64,000 nt of DNA, taken from NCBI GenBank assembly GCA_022340285.1, contig JAJDOG010000070.1, positions 1 through 64,000 on the forward strand, given 5' to 3'. Positions 44,039 to 52,986 of the stretch are shown here, piece after piece; position 1 is the first letter of the stretch, and the number at the start of each line of letters is the position of its first letter. The notes below the pieces were generated by a model. The model saw only the letters and a program-made list of their open reading frames with translations, was not told where the DNA came from and ran no database searches. Source of the stretch: Betaproteobacteria bacterium (GTDB lineage: Bacteria; Pseudomonadota; Gammaproteobacteria; Burkholderiales; SG8-39). The position numbers and the translations under genes were made by a program.

Positions 44039-44641
44039 ATGACCGGCACTGCCCCGGACGTGCCAATCTTTCCGCTCGGCACCGTGCTCTTCCCCGGAGG
44101 CCTGTTGCCGTTGCGCGTCTTCGAAACCCGCTACATGGACATGACGCGCGAATGCATGAAGGAACAGAAGCCGTTCGGCGTCTGCCTGATCAAGTCGGGC
44201 CGCGAAGTCGGCGAGCCCGCCGTGCCCGAGGAAATCGGATGCCTGGCGCATATTCAGGATTGGGACATGCGCGAGCTCGGGGTGCTCAGCCTCAGGACCC
44301 AGGGCGGCCAGCGATTTCGGATCCGCGACAGCGTGGTCAGCGGTGACGGGCTGGTTCGGGCTAGCATCGAGCTGATCGACCCTGAGCCCGCGGCGGCGCT
44401 GCCGTCGGAATTCGCCGCCTGCGCGAACCTGCTCGAATTGGTGGTCGCCGACAAGAGCGCGGCGGTCTTCGCCGAACCACACCGGTTCGACGACGCGACC
44501 TGGGTGGGCTATCGGCTCACCGAAATCCTTCCCGTGCCGCTGGCGGCGAAGCAGCGGCTCCTGGAGCTCGACGATAGCGTGCTGCGGCTACAGATCCTGT
44601 ATCGCTTCCTGGAGCAACGAGGCCTGATCGCCGAGGGCTGA
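44039..44641 (+). CDS. Lon N-terminal (LAN) domain protein
   Basis: A 200-residue protein consisting only of the Lon substrate-binding N-domain: PIFPLGTVLFPGGLLPLRVF at about residues 8-27, RYMDMTRECMKEQKPFGV, then GCLAHIQDW. There is no AAA or protease domain, so it cannot cleave on its own. Stand-alone LAN proteins are widespread in proteobacteria and of unclear function. Its 3' end overlaps that of mutY by 54 bp, tail to tail. Confidence 0.85.
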   Translation: MTGTAPDVPIFPLGTVLFPGGLLPLRVFETRYMDMTRECMKEQKPFGVCLIKSGREVGEPAVPEEIGCLAHIQDWDMRELGVLSLRTQGGQRFRIRDSVVSGDGLVRASIELIDPEPAAALPSEFAACANLLELVVADKSAAVFAEPHRFDDATWVGYRLTEILPVPLAAKQRLLELDDSVLRLQILYRFLEQRGLIAEG

Positions 44642-45676
44642 GTCTGCAAGCCGCGTGAGCAGACGCTTGACCGGCGCCGGAAGCGCAGCCGTTGAGGCGG
44701 TCTCGAGCGGCAGCCAGAGGCTCCCCGGCTCCGCCGCCTGGGGCGGAGGCGCATCGACGTCGATCAGCATGGGCTGAATTTCGAGCGTGAAGTGGCTAAA
44801 GGCGTGGCGCATCGGTGCGAGCCGATCGGTCCGCCTCACATCGCAGCCGAATCGCCGCGCCACGATGTCCGCCAGATCGACATCGGTCGCGAGCTCGGGA
44901 AGGCTCCATAGCCCGCCCCACACGCCGCTTGCGGGCCGCTTTTCGAGAAGCACATCGCCACCGTGTCGCAGCACCGCCATGACCGTTGCGCGAGTCGGAA
45001 CCTTCCGGCGCGGCCGCGACGCGGGGAGCTCCTCGACACGATTCGCGACGCGCGCGCCGCACGTGGTGCGCAGCGGGCAGCTCGGGCACGCGGGGCGCCG
45101 CGTCGTGCAGATCGTGGCGCCGAGGTCCATAAGTCCCTGGATGTACGTCGCCACGCCGCGCTTGGGAAGGAGCGATTCGGCGAGCGACCACAGCTCGCGC
45201 TCGACCGCGCGCTCCCCTGGAAAACCCTCGACGAGGAAATGCCGCGCCAGCAGGCGCTTGACGTTGCCGTCCAGGATCGCCGCGCGCGCGCCGAAGGCGA
45301 AACCGGCGATTGCCGCGGCCGTCGACCGTCCGACTCCGGGCAATCGCTCGATTTCCGCGCGGCTCCGGGGAAAGACGCCGCCATGCTGCGTCACGATCAG
45401 CTGCGCGGCGCTGTGCAGATTTCGGGCGCGGGAGTAATAGCCGAGCCCGCTCCACTGACGCATCACGTCCTCCAGTGGCGCAGCTGCCAGCATCGCGATG
45501 CCCGGAAAGCGCGCCATGAAACGCGCGTAGAACGGGACGACCGTCGCGACCTGGGTCTGCTGGAGCATGATCTCCGAGACCCAGATCGCGTACGGATCGC
45601 GGGTTCCCTGCCACGGCAGATCGTTGCGCCCGGCGCGCTGCTGCCAGCGCGCCACCCGTCGCGCGAACTCGCTCAT
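44588..45676 (-). CDS. mutY: MutY, adenine DNA glycosylase
   Basis: A 362-residue glycosylase that removes A opposite 8-oxoG. Catalytic Glu35 (WVSEIMLQQTQV) and Asp136 (AAILDGNVKRLL) flank the helix-hairpin-helix LPGVGRSTA. The [4Fe-4S] cysteines are C190, C197, C200 and C206. A NUDIX-like C-terminal recognition domain (about 225-355) completes it. Its start shares one base with the stop of the AsmA gene upstream (TGATG). Confidence 0.95.
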   Translation of the reverse strand: MSEFARRVARWQQRAGRNDLPWQGTRDPYAIWVSEIMLQQTQVATVVPFYARFMARFPGIAMLAAAPLEDVMRQWSGLGYYSRARNLHSAAQLIVTQHGGVFPRSRAEIERLPGVGRSTAAAIAGFAFGARAAILDGNVKRLLARHFLVEGFPGERAVERELWSLAESLLPKRGVATYIQGLMDLGATICTTRRPACPSCPLRTTCGARVANRVEELPASRPRRKVPTRATVMAVLRHGGDVLLEKRPASGVWGGLWSLPELATDVDLADIVARRFGCDVRRTDRLAPMRHAFSHFTLEIQPMLIDVDAPPPQAAEPGSLWLPLETASTAALPAPVKRLLTRLADSALGDQASLLQEAIQDL

Positions 45677-48000
45677 CAGCGCTTCAGGAGCCCGCGCAGC
45701 GCGTCGCCGAGGCTGCCACCGGAGCCCGGCTGCCCGTCGCCACCCTGCTGACCGCCGCCCAGGCGGCGCTCGATCTCGCGCGTGACGGCGCTCTTGGCGA
45801 CGTCGGCCGCGAGTGCCCCGACGTCGACGCGATATTTCAGGTTGTCGAACGTGCCGGTGATGTGCACCGGTGCGGTCAAGCCATGGACATCGGACAGGTC
45901 CTTGCCGCCCTGTCCGGTCGACGTGGCGACGATCGTGGGCTTCAACATGTAATCGATCGAATCAGTGCCGATGTTGATGTCGCCCGCGCCAGCAAGGCGC
46001 AGCAATGGCGATTTCCCCTGCAGATCCTGGTTGTGGGCAATGCCATTCTTGATCACGAAGCTCCCCGAGAGCTCCGTGAAGTCCGTCTTGGCACCACCCT
46101 GCGCGGGCTGATCCAATGTCTTTTGCGACCCGAGCAAGGCCTTGGCCTTCTGCAGGGTGCCCGCGACGTCGACGCCTTTGATCGCGCCGTCGCGCAGATT
46201 GAAGCTCGAGGTGCCGTTCAGGCCCTTCTTCAGGGCGGACACCGTCATGCCGGCCGTGGTCACGTCGAGATTTACGGATCCGCGGCCCTCGAGCAGGTCC
46301 TTCCCGGCAGCGTCGCGCAGCAGCGGCCCGATCTCGATGCCCTTGAGCTGCTGCTTGACCGCGAACGCATTCGATTTGGCATTGATGTTTGCATTGCCGG
46401 CGACGGTCCCCTTGTAGAGATTCGCCGCAATCGGGTCGACGTTGACCTGCCCGCCCGCCGCGCGCAGCTTCACCTGCACGTCCTGCGCCTTGATGTTGCT
46501 GACCGTCAGCGCGCCGATCCGGAGGCTGCCGTTGGCGTTCAGCGTCGTGAGCGCGGAAAGGTCGATCTTTGCGTCGTCACCCTTGCCCCCTGGAGCGCCG
46601 CCGCCTCCTGAAGGCTTGCTGGCGCCCCCTCCTGCGGCCCCGGCCTTCCTGGACGGAAGGTACCGGTCGACATTCAGGCGATCGGCCGCGATATCGAAAT
46701 TGATCGCAGGCGCTGCGAAGTTGGCGACCGAGGCTTTCGTCTGGATCGTGCTGTCGTCCACCTTTGTGACCAGGTCGGCTTGCGCCGTCTGTTTGGCCCA
46801 GTTCGCCCCGGCGCTTCCCGCCAGGGCAATCTTGATCGTCTTTGCCGGGAGATCCGGGCTCGATACGGCGATATCTCCCGCGATCTTGGCGAGCCGTGCC
46901 TCGCTCGCCGCGAGATTGAGCGACACGGGCGTTGTGATCTTCCCCTGCAAGGCGAGATCGCCTTGCTTGAGGTTTACATCGGCCGCGAAGCTCGAAAACT
47001 CGACCTGCTTGCCTTTCGCCTCGGCGGCCGAGAGCGCGATCTTCGCGTCGATCGCCTGCTCGCCGCGCGCGAACTTCAGGACGCCCTCGATCGCCTGGCT
47101 CTTCGCTTGCCCCGGAGCCAGCGCGAGCTGGGGAATCGAAAAGCGCGCTTCGAGGCCTTCCTTGGACTTCGCCGTCACCTGGAACCCGGAGAGGTCGACG
47201 CGCTCGCCTTTCGGATCGATCGCGAGGTCGCCCTTCACGCCCGCGTCGAGACCCGCGAAGCCGGGCGCATCGCCTTTGACTTTCGCGTCGAGGCCCTTCA
47301 GAGACACCGCCTGGGTATCGAAGTCGATCTGGTAGCCGGTGTCCACTGCGGCGTCGAGCGCGAGCTTCGGTTGCGTTCCGTCCACGCGTCCCGAGAGACT
47401 CAGTTCCCCGGGCACGCCGCTGGCAATGCGCCCGGTCGTGAGGTCTAGCTTCGATACGCGGATATCCGTTCCGTCCCGCTCGTCACGCCAGCCGATGTTT
47501 GCGTTCCGGAGCGCGATTCCGCCGATGTCCAGCACCGGTGCCTTGCCGCTCGCCTCGGATGCTTGTGCCTTCGCCGGCTCTCCGGGCTTCTGCGCCGGCT
47601 GGCCGCCGGTAAGATCGTCGATGTTCGTCCGCCCATCCTTGCCGCGGACGAGGTCGACGCTGAGGTCGGAAAGGGTCACCCGGTCGACGATCACCTGCTT
47701 CGACAGGAGCGGAATCAGTGCGACCGCGACCTGCGCCTCGCCGATGCGCGCGAACACCTTGCTCGAATTCGGCTCGGAGAGCGTGAGGCGATCGACCTCG
47801 GCACCGATCTTCGGGAAGAAAGTCAGTCCGATCTTTCCGTCGATCGTCAGCGTCCGCCCGGTCTTGTCCTTCACCAGCTTGACGATCTCCGGCTTGTACT
47901 TTTCGGGATCGAACGTCGCTGCGACGTAGGCGACGACGACTACCACGATCAGAACCAGGGCGCCGATCGCCCAAAGCACGTATTTGAGTGTCTTTCCCAT
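45676..48000 (-). CDS. AsmA-family protein
   Basis: A 774-residue envelope protein with an N-terminal transmembrane helix (about 7-29) directly followed by the AsmA start ATFDPEKYKPEIVKLVKDKTGR. Long beta-rich repeats follow, with a Gly/Ser-rich linker near 480-505 and a C-terminal AsmA_2-like part (GSVNLDVTTAGMTVSALKKG; GTSSFNLRDGAIKGVD). It is similar in plan to AsmA/YhdP/TamB lipid-bridge proteins. The ATG at 48000 was chosen since upstream codons overlap the next gene. Confidence 0.9.
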   Translation of the reverse strand: MGKTLKYVLWAIGALVLIVVVVVAYVAATFDPEKYKPEIVKLVKDKTGRTLTIDGKIGLTFFPKIGAEVDRLTLSEPNSSKVFARIGEAQVAVALIPLLSKQVIVDRVTLSDLSVDLVRGKDGRTNIDDLTGGQPAQKPGEPAKAQASEASGKAPVLDIGGIALRNANIGWRDERDGTDIRVSKLDLTTGRIASGVPGELSLSGRVDGTQPKLALDAAVDTGYQIDFDTQAVSLKGLDAKVKGDAPGFAGLDAGVKGDLAIDPKGERVDLSGFQVTAKSKEGLEARFSIPQLALAPGQAKSQAIEGVLKFARGEQAIDAKIALSAAEAKGKQVEFSSFAADVNLKQGDLALQGKITTPVSLNLAASEARLAKIAGDIAVSSPDLPAKTIKIALAGSAGANWAKQTAQADLVTKVDDSTIQTKASVANFAAPAINFDIAADRLNVDRYLPSRKAGAAGGGASKPSGGGGAPGGKGDDAKIDLSALTTLNANGSLRIGALTVSNIKAQDVQVKLRAAGGQVNVDPIAANLYKGTVAGNANINAKSNAFAVKQQLKGIEIGPLLRDAAGKDLLEGRGSVNLDVTTAGMTVSALKKGLNGTSSFNLRDGAIKGVDVAGTLQKAKALLGSQKTLDQPAQGGAKTDFTELSGSFVIKNGIAHNQDLQGKSPLLRLAGAGDINIGTDSIDYMLKPTIVATSTGQGGKDLSDVHGLTAPVHITGTFDNLKYRVDVGALAADVAKSAVTREIERRLGGGQQGGDGQPGSGGSLGDALRGLLKR

Positions 48001-48019
48001 GGCTATTCGCTCGTCCTTT

Positions 48020-48925
48020 TCACTCGTTCGCCACGCCAAACGGCACGTGGCCGGTGGCGACATGCCCCCGCGCCGAATCGCAATGGCCGCGCTGGTCATC
48101 GAAGAAAATGTCCGCGCCGAAGGTCTTCAGGAAGCGGCCCTTGTCCAATCCGCCCAGGAACAGTGCCTCATCGATGCGGATCTCCCAGGCCCGCAGCGTG
48201 CGCACGACCCGCTCGTGGGCCGGCGCGCTGCGCGCGGTGACGAGCGCAGTGCGGATCGGCGAGTTTTCCGGCGAGAACTCCGACTGGATGCGGTGCAGCG
48301 CCGCAAGAAATTCCTTGAAGGGCCCTCCGGCGAGCGGCTCCCGGGCCGCGCTGACTTCGGTGGCCGTGAAACGTGCGAGTCCTTCGGCCTTGTACACTCG
48401 CTCCGCCTCATCGGAAAAAAGCACCGCATCCCCGTCGAACGCGATGCGCAGCTCGGCACTCTCGACGAGATTCTGGCCGATGTTGGACGGGAGGATGGTC
48501 GCCGCCGCGTGGCCCGCTTCGAGCGCCTTTCTCACGTCCGCGGGATTTGCCGAGAGAAACAGGTGGGCGTCGAACGCCGGCACGTAAGGGTAAGTGCTCT
48601 CGCCGCCGGTGAATGCGGCGCGCGTGATCTCGAGGCCGAAGTGCTCGATCGAATTCATGATTCGCAAGCCCGTGTCCGCGGTGTTTCGCGAGAGCAGGAT
48701 CACCTCGACGCGTGGACGTTCGGGTTGGCGCACGTTCAGGGCGAGGAGCTTCTTCACCAGCGGAAAGGCTATTCCCGGCGCCAGGATCTCCTCCTCGTGC
48801 GCACGCTGGTAGTGGTAGTAGGCCTCGACGCCCCGTTCCTCGAACACGCGGTTCGACTCCTCGAGATCGAACAGCGCCCGAGAGGAAATCGCGACGACGA
48901 GTCGTCCGTCGAAACTGGCTGGCAT
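48020..48925 (-). CDS. Cytosolic 5'-nucleotidase family protein
   Basis: A 301-residue HAD-like protein. It begins MPASFDGRLVVAISSRALFDLEES and carries EVILLSRNTADTGLRIMNSI, the motif LRIAFDGDAVLFSDEAE, and the C-terminal FLGGLDKGRFLKTFGADIFFDDQ. These are the marks of the PF06189 5'-nucleotidase group. It probably removes phosphate from nucleoside monophosphates. It is read in the same direction as asmA and mutY, 19 bp upstream of asmA. Confidence 0.85.
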   Translation of the reverse strand: MPASFDGRLVVAISSRALFDLEESNRVFEERGVEAYYHYQRAHEEEILAPGIAFPLVKKLLALNVRQPERPRVEVILLSRNTADTGLRIMNSIEHFGLEITRAAFTGGESTYPYVPAFDAHLFLSANPADVRKALEAGHAAATILPSNIGQNLVESAELRIAFDGDAVLFSDEAERVYKAEGLARFTATEVSAAREPLAGGPFKEFLAALHRIQSEFSPENSPIRTALVTARSAPAHERVVRTLRAWEIRIDEALFLGGLDKGRFLKTFGADIFFDDQRGHCDSARGHVATGHVPFGVANE

Positions 48926-49073
48926 CGCTTCAGGAATCGCCCGCAGTCCACCGGCAGCCGACCGCAGGCACGTGAATGATAAGCTATTTCGCCACCACCG
49001 CCCGGCGCGCGCCGTGACCGTCTCAAAGCACAAGAATGCACACGCTCCGGCAGCACGGGAGAGGGCGCCCACG

Positions 49074-49982
49074 ATGCCGGAGGCGCTTCATCCCGCGTTG
49101 CCGTATGCGGTCCTCACCGCGGGCGTGCTGGTCGTCTCGAGCGCTTCGATACTCATCCGCTTTGCGCAAGGACTCGGCGTCCCGTCGCTCTCGCTTGCCG
49201 CGTGGCGACTCACGCTCGCGGCGCTGATCCTGACGCCGTTCGTGCTCGCTCGCTCCCGCGAAGAGATCCTGAACCTCGCGCCGCGCGATGTCGGGCTGGC
49301 CGCTCTTGCCGGCGCCTTTCTCGCGATTCACTTCGCGACCTGGATCGCCTCGCTTGCCTACACGTCGGTGGCGGCGAGCACCGTGCTCGTCACGACGAAC
49401 CCGATCTGGATCGCGGCTGCTTCGTGGCTGCTCTTTCGGGAACGCCCCGGGGCGGGGCTGGCAGTGGGCATCGCCCTCGCCCTTGCGGGAAGCCTCGCGA
49501 TCTTCGCCGCCGGCGAGACGAGTCCCGCCGGAAAGGATCCGGCGCTCGGCAACGCGCTCGCACTGATCGGGTCAATCATGGTGTCGGGTTACCTGCTGAT
49601 CGGCCGCAGCCTCCGGACGCGGCTCTCGCTGCTTACCTACATCTGGCTCGTCTACAGTGCCGCCGCGGGCGTGCTGCTGCTCGCGGTGCTCTTCACTGGC
49701 GGTCCGATGCTCGGATTTGCGGCGGCCGCGTACGCGATTCTCCTTGCGCTCGCGGTCGGGCCGCAACTCGGCGGCCATACCGCGTTCAACTGGGCGCTGC
49801 GCTATCTCTCGCCGGCATTCATCGCGATTGCAATCCTCGGTGAGCCGGTCGGCGCCGCGCTCCTAGCGTTCCTCATTCTCGGCGAGCGCGTGGCGCCCCT
49901 CGAGCTGGCGGGCTTTGTGCTGCTTCTGATCGGCATCTACTGCGCCGCCCGTGCCGAGCGACGCGGGACATCCACTCGCTGA
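49074..49982 (+). CDS. DMT-family permease with two EamA domains
   Basis: A 302-residue inner-membrane protein with about ten transmembrane helices in two EamA repeats (about 12-145 and 160-295). The ATG at 49074 is preceded by GAGAGGGC; earlier in-frame codons are charged and low-complexity. EamA proteins export amino acids or other small metabolites; the substrate is unknown. It is divergent from the 5'-nucleotidase gene. Confidence 0.85.
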   Translation: MPEALHPALPYAVLTAGVLVVSSASILIRFAQGLGVPSLSLAAWRLTLAALILTPFVLARSREEILNLAPRDVGLAALAGAFLAIHFATWIASLAYTSVAASTVLVTTNPIWIAAASWLLFRERPGAGLAVGIALALAGSLAIFAAGETSPAGKDPALGNALALIGSIMVSGYLLIGRSLRTRLSLLTYIWLVYSAAAGVLLLAVLFTGGPMLGFAAAAYAILLALAVGPQLGGHTAFNWALRYLSPAFIAIAILGEPVGAALLAFLILGERVAPLELAGFVLLLIGIYCAARAERRGTSTR

Positions 49983-50005
49983 GCCGCGCCGCGAAACGGC
50001 GAGCC

Positions 50006-50039
50006 CAATGCGCCTCCTTCCAGCGCATTGCGGCGCAAT
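50006..50039. repeat. Overlapping inverted repeats downstream of the DMT gene
   Basis: CAATGCGC (50006-50013), nine bases, GCGCATTG (50023-50030), overlapping a second inverted repeat ATTGC-ggc-GCAAT (50027-50039). The two stems cannot form together. No T-run follows. The rest of the 249 bp gap to 50232 contains a GGAGG and TATAGA near 50192-50218 but no gene. Confidence 0.55.
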
Positions 50040-50231
50040 ACGCCCCGCACAGCATGAGGAGGAAAACTTCTTCTTCAATTCCACCGCGGCACGCCCGCCA
50101 AGGGGCCAAGAAATGCCACAATACGCCATGGCCCGTCGCCCCCGTCCGTTGGTGACGCGGGGTGGCGAAATGCAAGAGCCCATGACGCAGCTGCGGGTAT
50201 AGACGTTGGTCAGTGGAGGCACGGCCGGGGG

Positions 50232-51119
50232 ATGAGAGGATTCAAGGTAGTCGAAGCGCGTGACGCGAATCATGCCGTGGCGCTGTTGGCCGAGCTTGCC
50301 CCGTCGGTGAAGGTGCTTGCTGGCGGGACCGACCTGCTCGTCGATTTCAAGCACGCGCCGCACGCGCCGGAAGTCGTGCTCGACATCACGCGCGCCGAGG
50401 ATCTGAAAGGCGTTTCGATGACCGACGCGGGGCTGCGCATCGGTGCGCTCGCCACGCACACCGACATCATGCGCTCGCCACTCGTCCGCGAAAGTCTCCC
50501 TGCCCTGGTGGACGCCGCGCACACGATCGGCGCGGTGCAGACGCGCAACCTCGGCACGCTGGGCGGCAACCTGGTGACGTGCGTTCCCTCGATGGACAGC
50601 GGACCCACTCTCGTCGCGCTCGAGGCGCGCGTGACCGTGGCCGGGCCGGGCGGGCGCCGCGAACTGCCATTGACCGAATTCTTCGTCGGGCCTCGCAAGA
50701 CCGTTCTCAAGCCAGACGAGCTGCTCGTCGACATCATCATTCCCAAGAAGAACGTCGGCAAGCCGACGGACTTCCTCAAGTTCGGACTGCGCAAGGGCCA
50801 GGCGCTGGCGCTCGTGAACGTCGCCTCGAGCCTGTGGGTCGATCCCAAGAAGACGTTCGTCGAGCCGCGCATCGCGCTCGGCGCCGTGGCACCCACCGTG
50901 ATTCGCGCCCCCGAGGCGGAGGCATATTTGGAGGGCAAGAAGATCACGCCCGAGGCGATGAGCGAGGCTGGTCGGATCGCCGCTGGCGAGGCGCGGCCGA
51001 TCAGCGATTTTCGTGCCTCGGCGCAGTACCGCCGCGATCTCATCGCCGTGCTCACTCGGCGCACGCTGGAGAACGCATGCGCGCGCGTCCAGGACGTGCG
51101 TCCAGGAGGGTCGAAATGA
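50232..51119 (+). CDS. Molybdenum hydroxylase FAD-binding (medium) subunit
   Basis: A 295-residue CoxM/XdhB-type flavoprotein. FAD-binding motifs are KVLAGGTDLLVDFK (about 30-43) and TIGAVQTRNLGTLGGNL (about 97-113). The C-terminal CO_deh_flav_C domain follows at about 175-280. It passes electrons from the 2Fe-2S subunit to an acceptor. Its stop overlaps the next start (ATGA). It belongs to a four-gene hydroxylase operon, with substrate unknown. Confidence 0.9.
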   Translation: MRGFKVVEARDANHAVALLAELAPSVKVLAGGTDLLVDFKHAPHAPEVVLDITRAEDLKGVSMTDAGLRIGALATHTDIMRSPLVRESLPALVDAAHTIGAVQTRNLGTLGGNLVTCVPSMDSGPTLVALEARVTVAGPGGRRELPLTEFFVGPRKTVLKPDELLVDIIIPKKNVGKPTDFLKFGLRKGQALALVNVASSLWVDPKKTFVEPRIALGAVAPTVIRAPEAEAYLEGKKITPEAMSEAGRIAAGEARPISDFRASAQYRRDLIAVLTRRTLENACARVQDVRPGGSK

Positions 51120-51595
51120 CCGAAGTGAAGATGAAGCTGAACGGGGAGACCCGTTCGGCGTCCGTTCCGCCCGAGACGACGCTGCTGAAGATGCTGCGCG
51201 AATCGTTCAATCTCACCGGCGCGAAGCTCGGTTGCGACGTGGGCGACTGCGGAGCATGCACGGTCCTCGTTGACGGCATGTCCGTGAATGCTTGCCTGAT
51301 GCTCGCCAATCAGGTCGACGGCCGCGAGGTGCTGACGATCGAGGGGCTCGCGACAGTCGAGTACCTGCATCCGGTCCAGGAGGCGTTCGAGACCTTCGCG
51401 TCCCTGCAATGCGGGTTCTGCGGCCCTGGCGTGATCATGTCCGCGAAGGCCCTGCTCGACGAGAATCCCGACCCGACGATTCCCGAGATTCGCGACGCGC
51501 TCTCCGGGAACCTCTGCCGGTGCACGGGCTACACCAAGATGATCGAGGCGATCCAGGATGCTGCGCGAATTCTGCGCGCAAAGGAGCACGCATGA
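51116..51595 (+). CDS. Molybdenum hydroxylase 2Fe-2S (small) subunit
   Basis: A 159-residue CoxS-type protein with two 2Fe-2S clusters. The plant-ferredoxin-like cluster uses Cys40, 45, 48 and 60 (CDVGDCGAC); the second uses Cys99, 102, 134 and 136 (CGFCGPG; CRCTGYT). All eight ligands are present. It overlaps both neighbours by 4 bp. Confidence 0.95.
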   Translation: MTEVKMKLNGETRSASVPPETTLLKMLRESFNLTGAKLGCDVGDCGACTVLVDGMSVNACLMLANQVDGREVLTIEGLATVEYLHPVQEAFETFASLQCGFCGPGVIMSAKALLDENPDPTIPEIRDALSGNLCRCTGYTKMIEAIQDAARILRAKEHA

Positions 51596-52986
51596 ACGAC
51601 AAGCTCAGGGTGACCGAGAAGGAGCTCACGCAGGAGGCGCTGCGCGATCCCACCGAAGCGCTGCGCGTGCCGGTCGTCACGCCGCCGGTGCCGTATCCGA
51701 TCGAGACGCTGGTCCCGGAGGTTCGCCAGCAGACGCCGGCGGTCGGACAGCGTGCCACGCGGCCCGACGGCAGGCTGCATGGATTGGGGCAGACGCGATA
51801 CATCGACGACCTCACATTCCCCGGCATGCTGCACGCGAAGATCAAGCGGGCTGGCATTGCCTCGGCGCTGATCAAGCGCATCGACACGAGCGAGGCCGAA
51901 GCGATGCCCGGCGTGATGGCGGTGCTCACCGGGCGTGAGATCCCGGTCAACTCGTTCGGGCCCTCGCTGCAGGACCAGCCGGTGCTCTGCGACGAGCGGG
52001 TGTTTCACGCAGGCGACGGCGTCGCCGCGGTTGCGGCGGTTACCGAGCAGATCGCCCTGGAGGCGCTCGAGAAGATCAAGGTCGAGTACGAGCCGCTACC
52101 AGCGGTCCTCGATCCGCTCGAGGCGATGAAGGACGACGCACCCAAGGTGCATCCGCCGGCGAGCAACATCTACTCGCACAAGATCATCAAGAAGGGCGAC
52201 CTCGAAAAGGGCTTCGCCGAGTCGGACCACATCTTCGAGGCGCGCTTTTCCACCCAGATGGTCGAGCACGTGCCGCTCGAGCCGCACGCCTCGATCGGAA
52301 TGTGGGACTCCAACGGCCGGCTCACCGTCTACTCGAGCCTGGGCCGGATCACGCTCGGGCGCACCGACATCGCGCGCACGCTCAGGCTGCCGATCAATCG
52401 CGTCCACGTCGTCGCCACGATCGTGGGCGGCAACTTCGGCGGCAAGAACGAGATCACCCAGGAACCGGTCGTCGCACTGCTGGCGAAAAAGACCGGCCGG
52501 CCGGTGAAAGCCGTGTACTCGCGCGGCGAGGAGTTCACTTCTTCGACCACGCGCCATCCCATCATCATGGACTACAAGACCGGCGTGTCGCGCGACGGAC
52601 GGATTCTCGCGCGCCAGGTGAAGCTCTATCTGGACGGCGGCGCCTACTGCTCGTGGAGCGAGACGACGCTCGGCAAGGCGTGCATCCTCTCTCCCGGGCC
52701 GTACAACATCGAGAACGTCGAGGCCGAGGCGTTCGTGATCTACACCAACAAGACGGTGACCGGCGCCATGCGCGGGTTCGGGGCGCCGCAGGTCTGCTTC
52801 GCCTACGAGTCGCACATGGACGACATCGCCAAGGCGCTCGGCATCGATCCGCTCGAGATCCGGCTTCGCAACGCCTTCAGCGAGGGCTCGATCAGCCCGA
52901 CCGGCCAGGTGCTGCACAGCGTCGTCGTCAGGGAGTCGCTCGAGCGTGCGGCCGAACGCTACGGCTGGCAGGAGAGCCAGTCATGA
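51592..52986 (+). CDS. Molybdenum hydroxylase large subunit, N-terminal half
   Basis: A 464-residue protein equal to the first part of a CoxL/XdhA large subunit: the hammerhead domain (ARYIDDLTFPGMLHAKI-like region, about 60-180) and the first Mo-cofactor-binding domain (VGGNFGGKNEITQEP; TGAMRGFGAPQ). The active-site loop reads MRGFG rather than the CSFR of true CO dehydrogenase, so this is not a CO oxidiser. It ends after GWQESQS, where full-length homologues continue. The rest is the next gene. Confidence 0.88.
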   Translation: MNDKLRVTEKELTQEALRDPTEALRVPVVTPPVPYPIETLVPEVRQQTPAVGQRATRPDGRLHGLGQTRYIDDLTFPGMLHAKIKRAGIASALIKRIDTSEAEAMPGVMAVLTGREIPVNSFGPSLQDQPVLCDERVFHAGDGVAAVAAVTEQIALEALEKIKVEYEPLPAVLDPLEAMKDDAPKVHPPASNIYSHKIIKKGDLEKGFAESDHIFEARFSTQMVEHVPLEPHASIGMWDSNGRLTVYSSLGRITLGRTDIARTLRLPINRVHVVATIVGGNFGGKNEITQEPVVALLAKKTGRPVKAVYSRGEEFTSSTTRHPIIMDYKTGVSRDGRILARQVKLYLDGGAYCSWSETTLGKACILSPGPYNIENVEAEAFVIYTNKTVTGAMRGFGAPQVCFAYESHMDDIAKALGIDPLEIRLRNAFSEGSISPTGQVLHSVVVRESLERAAERYGWQESQS

